NCBI GenBank assembly: GCA_948146395.1
Contig: OX411557.1
Coordinates: forward strand, 30,792,077 to 30,856,076
Origin: Fragum whitleyi
Taxonomy: Eukaryota > Mollusca > Bivalvia > Cardiida > Cardiidae
Length of the DNA stretch: 64,000 nucleotides
Direction: 5' to 3'
Shown here: positions 1 to 11,200 of the stretch, one piece after another
Layout: the number at the start of each line of letters is the position of its first letter
How positions within the stretch are numbered: the first letter of the stretch is position 1
The notes under the pieces: model-generated
Told to the model about the DNA's origin: nothing
Databases searched by the model: none
What the model saw: only the letters and a program-made list of their open reading frames with translations
Position numbers and translations under genes: made by a program

Positions 1-59
1 ACTTCTCCCCGAGGAAAACATTATATATAATCTATATCCACCAATATCTCACGCCCTAA

Positions 60-197
60 ATTTTTGAAGAGATTTTGGAGCGTTTTTTCGAATAATTTGA
101 GTGAGAGTTTATAATGCGTGAATAGAAAGCTGTATGGATAATTTAGAATGGTTTTGGTTGGAGTATGGATGTCAATTTCACGATGTTATTTACTGTA
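60..197 (+). mobile_element. Mariner-type MITE (family M), right half
   Basis: The right half of the commonest repeat in the window. It carries 'gagtgagagttt...gatggatgtcaatttcacg' and ends tttactgta. Complete copies run from TA-CAGTTAACAACATCGTG to CACGATGTTGTTAACTG-TA. The CAGT...ACTG ends flanked by TA fit Tc1/mariner-derived MITEs. Confidence 0.6.
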
Positions 198-460
198 ACT
201 ATGTGTTAGATTGGGAGGCCCTACCTCGTCCCGGATGTTACATTTGTGTAATGATGTCAATAACAAGCTTGCCACTTAACAAGCCACTCGACATTTTTTT
301 TATTTAATGGGTCAGCTGAAGCTTCAATTTATCGTTGGATCGTGACTAAAAGATCGTATCTACAGCTCGTTTCGGTTGTAGTTTTTACATGCTTGTTGCC
401 CTAATACAGACGGGCGGTATACATCGCAAATTTAAAATGGTCGATAATTGAAATGAATGA

Positions 461-697
461 TTGTTGTCTCAAATTGAAAGGTTCTTTATGTATTATGTTG
501 TTTACTACCTCGCTAAATTTAAGACCAGTGACTGGCTCAATGACCAAGTAGTAGAGGCGATCGACTCGAACCTGTATGCCCTTGGTTTCAAGAAATCCGC
601 CTACATCAGCGTAGTCTTTATGGGCAGAACACTTCCCGTCAACCGAATTAAGCTGTACAAAAAAGTACTATTGGTTTTAGGCCGCGCTGCATCATGA
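461..697 (+). CDS. Possible terminal exon of an upstream gene
   Basis: An open frame of 78 codons ends in TGA at 695-697. From about 520 onwards its third positions are clearly richer in G/C than the surrounding DNA (GAC TGG CTC ... GTC AAC CGA), which suggests coding. It reads SDWLNDQVVEAIDSNLYALG and ends KKVLLVLGRAAS. A possible acceptor is aaattgaaag before 482, but the true 5' boundary is unknown. The string WLNDQVV resembles the start of Ulp1/SENP-type protease domains (WLNDEVI); this is weak and I do not assign it. It does not match the terminal exons of genes A and B. It could be an old transposon gene fragment. Confidence 0.3.
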   Translation: MLSQIERFFMYYVVYYLAKFKTSDWLNDQVVEAIDSNLYALGFKKSAYISVVFMGRTLPVNRIKLYKKVLLVLGRAAS

Positions 698-729
698 ACG
701 TGAAAACATCGGCTCTGCGTTAAGGATAG

Positions 730-832
730 AAACGTTCACGAAGCGTTTCAGAAATGACACCCCGCTTTGCACGTTCTTAAACGTGCAAATCGGGGTACCA
801 TTTCAAAACGTTCGCAATCGTTTTGGAAACAT
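730..832. repeat. Fold-back element with ccccgctttgcacg arms (family W)
   Basis: A small palindromic repeat. Its core ccccgctttgcacg / cgtgcaaatcgggg is flanked by inverted aaacgtt...aacgttt type arms. Related copies occur near 9066, 17003, 21966, 41478, 52724 and 58503. Confidence 0.55.
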
Positions 833-1103
833 GATCTCGGGACCTTATTGATAGTGCGAATGCGAATATACATTAGCTTTTTAGAGAAACTTTGGCTGCG
901 AGCGAACTAAAATAGATAAAAAAAATATTGTTAAAGTTATGTGAATGATCAGTTTTTTGTTGCCTAGAAGTGTCTAGAATATAAACGCTTCTTCAGTGAT
1001 ATTTCTAGATGAAACTCACGGGATTCGATCGCTTTATAAAATATTTCTCTTCCGGAGTTCCCTGATAGTCCCTTTTCGTGTTACGGGTGACTTTTGTATA
1101 AAT

Positions 1104-1395
1104 GTGACCCGTCACCCGAAAAGAGACCATCTGGGAACTCAGTAAATTGAAAATTAAAAAAGAGATTGGGTCCAGCATATACCAACCAGAGATTGCATTT
1201 CAAAAAATCTTTCACAGGAAGGTAGATTGATTATTCTAGATTTAGAAAATAATCTAAGTAAGAAAAGTTTCGACTCTAGTTAGTTTGCGCAGTCCACGCA
1301 GTCTGACAAGGATCGACACTTTACGTACTACCCAGTTGGTCACAATTATTATCTTCTGGAGTTCCCAGATGGTCCCTTTTCGTGTAACGGGTCAC
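1104..1395. mobile_element. MITE with GTGACCCGTCAC termini (family Q)
   Basis: Inverted ends of about 37 bp (gtgacccgtcacccgaaaag and its complement at 1360-1395) enclose a 'gagattgggtccagcat' interior. A lone right end of the same family lies at 1055-1091. Other copies: 17199-17380 (decayed), 23341-23600, 44508-44752 and 54200-54436. Confidence 0.7.
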
Positions 1396-1406
1396 TTTTG
1401 TATATA

Positions 1407-1754
1407 CAGTAAAACTTGTGCTAAGCGACCACCTAAGGGACCACCAAAAAACGGTCGTTAATGGGAATGGTCGCTCAATACAAAATATCACAATAAACAT
1501 GACAGTTCATTTTGATCGCATATAAAGATTGTCGGTCAAGTCGTATTGAATCCTATGATGTCTAAACCCATTAGAATCGTCTTATTGAGACGATTCTAAT
1601 GGGTTCAAACAACATAAGATTCAACAATAACCTATTTTTCGTTAAGAATATCCTCTTTTTCAGAGATTTTGCTTACGGGGAAGATATTTTTTATGGTGGT
1701 CGCTTAATGAAACTGGTCGCTTAATAGACGTGGTCGCTTGAGCAATATCGCCTG
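1407..1754 (+). mobile_element. Pogo/Tigger-like MITE (family T)
   Basis: It begins TA-CAGTAAAACTTGTGCTAAG and ends GCAATATCGCCTG-TA, with repeated 'ggtcgctta' motifs at both ends and a central hairpin around cattagaatcgtctt. CAGTxAAACC-type ends with 'cgaccacc' resemble pogo/Tigger termini. A second copy in the opposite orientation is at 31296-31644. It lies 11 bp from the family Q element. Confidence 0.65.
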
Positions 1755-1828
1755 TATATCCATCCATGAATTTGACAGCAAGATACAGATATGTCTTGTG
1801 ATCGACTTTGAGATCGACCCCGAAATGG

Positions 1829-1995
1829 TGTCCGTTGTCTAGTGGTAGAGCGTCGGCGTCTTGACCCAAAAGTCCCGAGTTCGATTCCCGGGAGCGGTTA
1901 TCGAACTTGGTTCTTTCATTGGCACACCGTGACAATCGGCGCGAGTACTGGTGAATTTCCCGGGAAGCAGAATCCAAAGGGATTCGTCTGAGTTG
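1829..1995 (+). mobile_element. tRNA-derived SINE just upstream of gene A
   Basis: The head looks like a tRNA: A-box-like tctagtggtagagcgtc, loop gacccaa, and B-box gagttcgattcccgg in a near-perfect T-stem. The short acceptor pairing is weak. A non-tRNA tail (caccgtgacaatcggcgcg) follows. I call it a SINE rather than a tRNA gene because of the tail and imperfect cloverleaf. It ends about 55-90 nt before the first exon of gene A. Confidence 0.5.
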
Positions 1996-2050
1996 TAAGA
2001 ACTTGTTTCCAAATCGATGTAAAAAAAATAGGTTTGTACCAAACCCCGAA

Positions 2051-2223
2051 ATGGAGGGATTTATAACTTTTGAAGTTGTGTTTTTAGGTATAGTCTGTCT
2101 ATCCGGGATAAACGCAGATTGTTTAAAGGATTTTGCTTCAAATACAGCTTTCATTGAATGTTTGCATGGGCTGATGAATGAGGCACAGAAGGTTGACATG
2201 TCGGACCCAAATGCAATGTGCAG
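2051..2223 (+). CDS. Gene A exon 1 (signal peptide and first half of module 1)
   Basis: The core is 2088-2223 (136 nt, the same length as exon 1 of gene B). It encodes the end of a signal peptide and a half-module with C-x12-C-x19-C. It ends ATGTGCAG before gtacga (phase 2). The 5' end is ambiguous. An AG after a T-rich run (tgtgtttttag, 2077-2087) could be an acceptor in phase 1. Alternatively the frame is open upstream to an ATG at 2051 with good context (A at -3, G at +4), giving MEGFITFEVVFLG, which completes a convincing 22-residue signal peptide. Translation simply continuing past the donor would add about 22 residues and stop at 2288-2290. Confidence 0.75.
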
Positions 2224-5200
2224 GTACGATCTAGATCATTCTCTATTTGAGCCTGTGTGTGACATTTCCAACAATTTGAAGTGTTCGTGAGGTACAAACG
2301 TATAGTTGCATTGAAAACCACATACTGTAAATATAAAGTTACCTGATTGCCTATTTGATTCTTTGAGAACTTATCTAACTTTTAAAGGCAGAGTGAAGAC
2401 ACTGGTCAGTCTGTGTGGATGCACAGGCTGGCCAGAGTCTTTGCTTTGCACATATTTAAAATTGTTGGAAATCTAACGCACAGGCTCATTTCATTTTGTA
2501 AAATTGCCACTCGCCATTTATTCTTGATCGCTCACTTATCGTTTAACTAATCTAAAACCAACTAATCAAATTCTCTAAACGCTCTGAAAACATTCAACAC
2601 GCTCCGAAATCGTTAACAGTACCTTAACATTCAAATCGGTTTTAAATCATTCCACGATTTCCTTTTCAGTCGTGAAATCGGAAGCGTCTGGTTAGTCCGT
2701 GAAATACATAAAAATCGTTTTGGTGAATAGTTAGTGTATTTTACGAAAGTGAGGCAATATGATATTGCCAAATTCGTTCATTTTCACCGAAATTGTCGGT
2801 ATTATATATCTTTCCACAAAGTTCATTCAAAGCTGACCATTCTCACTTATTTACGTTCGTTCCAAATCATTTCAAAACCATTCATCTTGTCATGTTTGAA
2901 ATGTTACTAAAATGAAAAAAAAAAAAATACAAAAAAATACAAAAAAAAAACCAAAACTTTTTTTGCAGTTTGTATACCCATTTCCACGACTTTTGGCACA
3001 AGAGAGAAAAAAAGTAGATAAATTGGAAAACATTAAGGAAAATGAAGAATTTGCTCTCGTCACGAACAACCTCTTTGAAACCCACAATGTTTGACAAGAC
3101 ATTTATAACAACAGCACAACGTATTTTTTTCTATCATGATCGTATGTAATGTCTGGCGTCGGTCGTCTGTCGTACGTCATTCGAACTGTATGTACATGTA
3201 TGGACTCCAATAATCGCTTTAACTGAATTTCTTTGGTTTATCATCAAATCTCAACACTGAAACATTATTGCATGATAAATAGAATGATGTCTTTTGAAAC
3301 AGTTGGTAAAATCGTGAAATTGACATTCATCTCAATAAAATCATTCTTATTCGCTCTATTCATTTATTCCAAACACTCACTCAAATCGATTAAAAACGCC
3401 CCAAAACCATAATCAAACATTTCGAAATCGTTGAGACGATCAACATTAAACATTTAATTCAATTCGATCAAACTATTCTACGATTTCATAGGCCGTTGTG
3501 GGTTTTAAAGTGTCTGATTGATCCACGAAGACACACAGACAGAAAAGTATGTATATTTTATTTCATGGAGGTAATTAATATCGCTAATTTTGATCATTTC
3601 GAACAAAATTAGCGATATTGGATTTCCTCCCTTGAATTTCACTTTAAACTCACTCCACAAAATCATTCAATTTCATTCAAAAATCATTTCAAAATCATTC
3701 GTCTTGTCAATTTCACGATGTTCTCAACTTAATCTTGTCTTAGCTTAGAGAAATTATTATGACGAAGGCAAAGCCTTGTAGGTTGGGAAGCCCTCCAAAA
3801 TAAACCCTGATAATGGTTTTCAAAAACAAACAAACAATCAGTCAATCAAACAAACAAAAACTAACCACCTCTGATTATTCTGTTCTTGATCTTTTATTTC
3901 TTCAAATATTTTTTTTCCGAAGAACCAAGATCTTTTTCGCATGGGGGGTCACATAAATTTTGGTACCTAAAGGACAGACATTTATTACAGGTTAATAATT
4001 TCACTAAATCGTGTTTTATTCCAGGGGTGAATTTAGAGAGCATATGGTGTGTTTAGTCGGATTTGTCAACCAATGCCCGGCGCTCGCGAGCAGTGGTTAT
4101 GCCCTTGAGAGCATGAAACCCATGCTGGATCAGTTTGACTTAATCTGTGGAGCAGGTTAGTTATTTTTGAACAAATGAAGATGGAGAATTTCACCTTTTA
4201 AATTCATGGAGGTATGGAACCTGAAATCTTATCATACTGTGCGGATTTGTCAAGCGTATTTATAGATAATATACATGTGATAAGGTTAATCATTTAATTC
4301 AACCATGATTTAGAAAATAAACGAGGGCGTAGAAACCATTACGCACGTTCCGCAAATGCGTAAAAGAAATAAATACTCTTTCGAAAAAACATCGTTGATG
4401 AATGATGATCTTAACATCGAAACTACAGCTTTTCAAGCTGTAGTTACGATGATTTGATTATTCACAAACGCTCAAATCAAAGAAAAGGGGGAGCGGACGA
4501 GGGACATTCATCTTTTGTCATAGTCCACATACTGCCTTTATTCTTTATATTATATGTAAGTCGCCTTCTGACTGCCTTTCAATTTCAAAATCCTAGTCAC
4601 GCATATGTATGTCGTAAATTGTATTGTCATTGTGCCTAAAATCAAATTGAATTATCTATGCATTAGATATAGATGGTAATAGTTTGTTTCAGTGCCAGAT
4701 CGATTTATACGGCATTGAGTGAATAACAATAGCTATACTTTCATGAGTGGAGGAATCAAGATTGAAAATATATCTAAAAGCGCTTGATTTTGCACATGAT
4801 TGCTATTCGACGTTCATCGTGACGTCACTTATTTGGCTCCGCTTAAATGACGTCAGATAGCATAAAATAAAAGAAAGGTTCGGCGGTTAGTTTATTAAAA
4901 TGGTAATCTACCTTTTTTTCTCGATATACCATCTAAAAGCACTAAAAAAATATTAAATCATGTAAATGTATCAGCTTTCTCAGTGTTGACAGAGTCAGGT
5001 GTCGACTCGAGTTTAGAGACATACATGTTATCGGACATAGCATTCATCTCTCGGAGTATTCCAATTAACTTCATTGCAGTTTCGAATGTCCTTTTCAATA
5101 CCAGAATCTACGCTCATACAAGTTTAGTGATACATGCCTTAATAGTCTTTAGATTTTGATCTATTGTGAGCTATTGTGATCGGATGCTGTCCATCGTCCG

Positions 5201-8200
5201 TCGTCCGTCATCAATTTGTGTGCTCATTAGAGGCGATATTCCTCGCCTCAAATGTCTTGAAAGTTGGTCAAAATGTTTGTCCATCAAATCTTTGTCAAGT
5301 TCGAAAATGGATCAAATGGTGTCAAAAATGAAAACAAGAGGTGAACTTATAGAAAAACCGTGTGTGCACTTTAGAGGCCACATGTTTGGTTTAAATATAT
5401 TGAAACAGTCAGATTGTTTGTTTCCTTGGAGTATTGGTCTGAAACTCGGGTAAAAAATTAGGTAACCGGGTCAAATTTTGTAAACAAAAAAAATCTGAGC
5501 ACTTTGCAGGCCAAATTTTTCCCTTAATGATTAGAAATGCAATAAGAATGGATATCTTCTTCACATCCTGGACTTATTTGAAATTTGGTCAAGCCAGTCA
5601 TGAATTTCAAATCAGTAGTTTTGTAATTTTGCCATATTTGTCAAAAATGTCTCATGTGAGCGCTTTAAAAGGGCTTATGTCCCTCTTGTTTTTATTGGTG
5701 GACGTTTACGTTCACCAGTGTTAATACCACGTTTGAACAATCCTGTCAGATGTTAATAGGTTTTCAAAACAGTAGTACTCATTAAGATTCAATTTACTCT
5801 TTTTGAAGAATTGCAACCGTCTGACAACTATGCATTTCAAAAATGGAGTGAAACAAGGAGTCTACGTAACTTGTTGCAACCTCAAAGACATCTTTTAAGT
5901 GTGAAATCATATTCAATTCTGAGATCGGGTGAATTTTTTCCTTGCGTAGAACTACTTTTCTGACAGAGTGAGTAATTTGCCCCTTATTTCCCAATGGTCA
6001 ATGGGAGGTCACTCATGAAATGAAATTACTGGAATGGCAACCTCCCCTAACACCACTAATGTATATAAAACAAAGGCAAATTAATGGAAATATCGGTTTA
6101 CACATGAATACGGATACAGTCTGAGCAGGTAAAGTATTCAGGCCATGCGATAAAGGTTTATGCAAAGGGGTTTTACTTTACATTTCAACACACGAAAGCC
6201 AAACTCGAGACGAGTGTCTACAATTTTTTACGCGTTTATATGAACACTTAACCTTTCTTTTCTTTGAGAAGGAAAATCGCGGAACAATCAATTAATATCC
6301 TTTTATCGAATTTTTATCTCCACTGGCCGAAGGCCACTGGGGCTATTGTCATGGTGTTGTGTCCGTCGTCCGTTCGTGCGTCCGGTCGTAAACTTTTCTT
6401 TAAAAATCTTCTCCTCAGAAGCAACTGGATGAATTTCAATCAAACTTCACAGGAATGATCCTAGGGTGATCCTCTTTCAAAGTTGTTCAAGAAATTTAGA
6501 TCCAATGACAAACATCGATTTAATGGGCGTGGCTTATTTCCAAATATGGTTAAAAGTGGGTTTTCTCAGATTCTAATTGATGGATACCAATTAAATTTTA
6601 CATGAATGATCCTTGAGTGGCCTTTTATCGGTCTATAAAAAATTACTGTGATCAGATGAAAAATATGTATTTTATGGGCGGAGAACATTTTTCTATATGT
6701 TATTTAGTGGAAACTTTGAAAATCATTTTCTCAGAATGTAACTGATAGATTTCAACCAAATTTCACTCGAATGGTACTTTAGTGATCCTTTATCAGGCTA
6801 CCAGAAATTATTGTGATCAGATGAAAAATAATTATTTTACTGGGCGGAGGTCATTCCTCTATATGTTATTTAGTGGAAACTTTGAAAATCATTTTCTCAG
6901 AATGTAACTGATGGTTTTCAACCAAATTTCACCGGAATGATCTTTTTGAGTAACCCTTTATGAGTCTACCAAAAATTACTGTGATTGGATGAAAAATATG
7001 TATTTTATCGGCAGAGGTAATTTCTCAATATGTTATTTTGTGTAATCTTTGAAAATCATTTTCTCAGAATGTTATGGGTGGATATCAATCAGACTTCATT
7101 GGTATGATCCTTGGGCGACCCCTTTATCATGTAGCCAAAATTATTGTCATTGGATGAAATATATGTTTTTTATTAGCGGAGGTCTTTTCTCTATACGTTA
7201 TATGGTGGAAACTCTGAAAACCATTTTCAACATCAGAAGAATCCAAAATATCTAAAAATCTACTTTTCTTTTTCTTTAACAAGAATTTCAATCATGTGGA
7301 GTGATCCAAGCCATTCGTAGCTTTCTAGTTTAAGCAGATAACACCATAATTTTTAATAATGAGATTACGGAGAACTGATTATCATTACAAAATAAGAATA
7401 ATAACCTAGATCATCTTATTGTCATTTCTTTACTTTTATAACAAATGGATCGGAGAATCACTGTTTAAACTACACCGGGAATAATTCCGAAAGTTATCGA
7501 AACCTTATAATTACAGGACTTTGTTGACGATCGACGATATATGTTGAGAAACGTATATCTGTATGTCAGATCATTTTCCTTTTATCATAATTTTACATGT
7601 AAAATTTCTCTTTTCTCCACAAATGGAGAATTCACTCTAGTATGCCAACAGAAACGTCCACCATCAGTACTTTCAGTGCTTTGATTTATTTATTCTACAC
7701 TTTAGCATCATCGTGCAATTGACATTTACCTCTATTAAAACCATTCTTAATTGCTGCATTTATTCATTTTAAACACACACTCAAACTATTCAAAATCGCT
7801 CGAAAATCACTAAAATGAGTTCAACGACATCATTTAAAAACGAAATCGAAATAATAACCCCGTGAGTTCACTTATTTAATTACATTTGTAAGCGCCTGAT
7901 TGGTGTACGAAGACATAGAAAGCTTTTTTTCTGGTACATGTACTTATATGTAATTTTTTACAAAGTAAGGTGGTAAGGTAAAGTGGTAGATAAATATCGC
8001 TAATTTTGAACAAAAACTAGCAATATTGTATTACCTTCTGTCCTTTCACAGTTCTTCATAGAATTAGATACAAAACTGGTTCTTAGATTCGTAAGTTTGA
8101 GCATTTTCCGATGTTTAAGAATCAATTTCGGGTATGGCTTTACCAACAACTCCTAAAAAACCATGAAGCTTGAATTTTTGAAGCGGCAATGTTAGTGACG

Positions 8201-11200
8201 AAACGAGTCTATCTACGTGTATCCAGTCTATAAATAACGAAATTGTTAATTTTCATGTATTATGTTTCATTTTTCGCATGTATCGATATGAAGTTTCCCA
8301 AATGATAAATAATTCGACCATGGCCTTTGATAACATACCCTTTGATAAAATGGGACAATCAGGCGGAATTGCATGCGTATATAGTTAGCTCAAAATTTAA
8401 GAATAATCTTTAAGGCGTGAGTAAATGCAGAATAGAATTCCACTGAAGTTAGGTACATCGGTCTTTTTTTCCTTGCCCTACCAGATCGAATCTTATCATT
8501 GTATAGTTTTCTACACGATGAAGTCATAATTTCCAAAACATTTTACACGCAAAAAAGTCGTTTTTTTGCCAATCTGTTAAAAAGCAGCTTTACTTTCATT
8601 CAAAACTCGATTCACACGCTCATTCAAAATTATTAAAAAATATTCGAAAATTATTCAGCTTGTCAATTTCACGACGTTTCTGTGAAAACATGAATACCGT
8701 CTTTTTTTCGCAGGTAATGGCGGCAGCCCCAATTCGGGTGACGGTCCAATAGCATGTCCAGGGTTAAACCAATGTAATCAGAGGGTCCAATCCTTGGCGC
8801 AGTCACCAGATATGCAGCCCAGCGGTAACTCAACGCCATTTTCTCTCGTCCCGTATATTGTGTATTCTTTATGCAGGTAAGTCTTATACACTGAATTCTA
8901 CAATGAATGTCAAAATTCTTGTAATAATGCCATAGTTTCCTAATTGTGTTCGTATGAATTACTCGTATTTATTGAGCCAAAATTCGGCTTTAATACCCCC
9001 CCCCCCCCAAAAAAAAAAAAAAAACCACTTGAACTTAATATGGAGCAAGCCGTTCCCTATTTTATACACCACTCTGCACGTAAGTGCTAGTGCAAAGCGG
9101 GGTATTACTTACAAACAGAATTTCATATTTTGTTATTCTGAATGTAGGGACGGTTTCCGTTTTCGCGTACAAATGAGAGGCGTATCGAAGATTTCTATAA
9201 AACACGAGTACCATGATGGCCCTGAACTACAGATAATCCGTTTTCACCGTTATGTCATCCTGAACCTGAATGGATAACGGTCCATCATAATTTGGTACAA
9301 AATTAATGACATCGTTGAATAGATAAGGCGAATACTTTGGTAGATCTTGATCAGATTGTAAGAGATTATTCTCTGGAGAATCTTCACAAATTGATACAGA
9401 TGAAAAATCCACCTGATGACCTGAAAATAAGATTTCATGGGCACAAATTATTTCCATATTTTGTATTGAATGAAATTTCTCGCTGATTTTTTTTATATAT
9501 GCAATGGTGTAATAGTTGCCTCCCCCCGGCACGTGTTTTAAGTTAGTGGACCCGTCATAGTTTCGCATAGTTTCGAAACTCGTAATCTTTCACATTGTTG
9601 ACCGAGCTTTCATAATGAAAATCATTAGGAAAAGTCGGTAAACACTGTTAAAGCTCATTACGCATAAATTATTAACACCATTCTTCACAGTCGTATACCT
9701 GGTACAGTGCAGTAAAAAAGTGCCCAGTGTAGAAGCATGCAAGATGGCGGACGTAAACAACGATAAAAAGTGGGTACATTTTCAATCGCAAAAATACAGG
9801 TTTATTTAACTGATGGTGTTTAATGACAGGCATTGTGACCAACATGAAATGTCCGATTTCTTATTTTCCCATTGATTTCTCGTGATGCCTACTACACAAC
9901 TTGGATTCAATCGATAAAGTTGGGTAAATAGCAAAAACCGAAATTGAAGCGGTGATCGCAAGATTCATCCCAGAATATTTGATTCATTACTAATAAAATC
10001 ACCTGTGTCAAACGACCTATCGTAGGCCCAAACCCCCACAAACCATCCCTATTTTTGACAGCCCTGAAAAGCATTGTGGAAAGTGACATTTTTAGTTTTT
10101 GTAAATGGACAACGGTCCAGTGCAGCAACAGGCCTATTTTTCGATTGGTACAGTGGAGATACAAGGTTTTGAGGCGATTTTGAACCAGTGGAGAAACATT
10201 TTTGGAAACTGTGTAGACACATGGTTTGGAACCGTGTAGAACAAGCACGACGTTGGTAAGTAAAGACTTTGTCGTCGTGAATTGAAAGTAGCCGAATTAT
10301 TATTTCGAATAGTGACATAATAAATTTAGAACTATTTAATAATGCTTATAAAGCTTGAAAGTTGATCGTACTTGATTCTGGCATTGTGTGGGCATGTAAA
10401 TTTGTCGGTGACATTTGACCTTTTTTCTTAGATTTGGAATATTATGTCTTCGATAATACGAAGTAGAAAGTAAAGCTTGGTGAAAGATCATGATTGAATC
10501 TTGCACCATATTTGAACATTTGCACTGACCTTGACTTTTGTCCTCAATGTTTGATTAAGTTAAGATTGATAGATAATTGTTTACGCTTCAAGCTCAATTC
10601 TAGAGAATTGGCACTGACATTTGTCCGACCTTCCAAGTAATGACAGATTAGGTCTAGAACAAATTAATAATAGTGGTTAAGGTTGGCAAAGGGTCGTCTT
10701 TGATTCTGGCATTATGTTGAGCCTTTGAGACTGGCCCTGACTTGACCTTTTTTTTCTTCAATGTTGAATCATTTGGTCTTCGATAATATAAGGTGAGTAA
10801 TAAAAAAAATATTGTCCATGACACTGACACCATTCTGGACCATTTTCTCTGACTAACCTTGTCCTATATTTCTTAAATGCTGAATTGTCAGGTCTAGGAA
10901 CACAGAATTTAAAAAAATAAGGATTGGTAGAAGATCGTCTTTCATTCTCGCACCATTTTCTACCTTTGACACAGACTTTATCGTAAGACTTCCTCCGCAA
11001 AATTACCAGACTAAGACTAAAGTCTAGGCGCAAAATAAGTTCACAAAATTTATTGCAATCAAGAATTGACCATTACTAATGAGATTAAAATGGACAGCAT
11101 GATTTCGGTAGAAAGGTGAAAATATTTGTTATATTATTTTTTAAATCATATCATCGAGTGTAACAGGTAGTGTTTGGAACAACCTTGTCTACTTTCTTAA

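Noticed and set aside
1829..1905. tRNA-Gly (CCC) gene
   Set aside because: A- and B-boxes and a T-stem are present, but the acceptor and anticodon stems are imperfect and a SINE-like tail follows.
1660..2199. 179-codon minus-strand frame
   Set aside because: It runs through the pogo-like MITE and the SINE and antisense to exon 1 of gene A; a similar chance frame covers the second MITE copy at 31183-31479.
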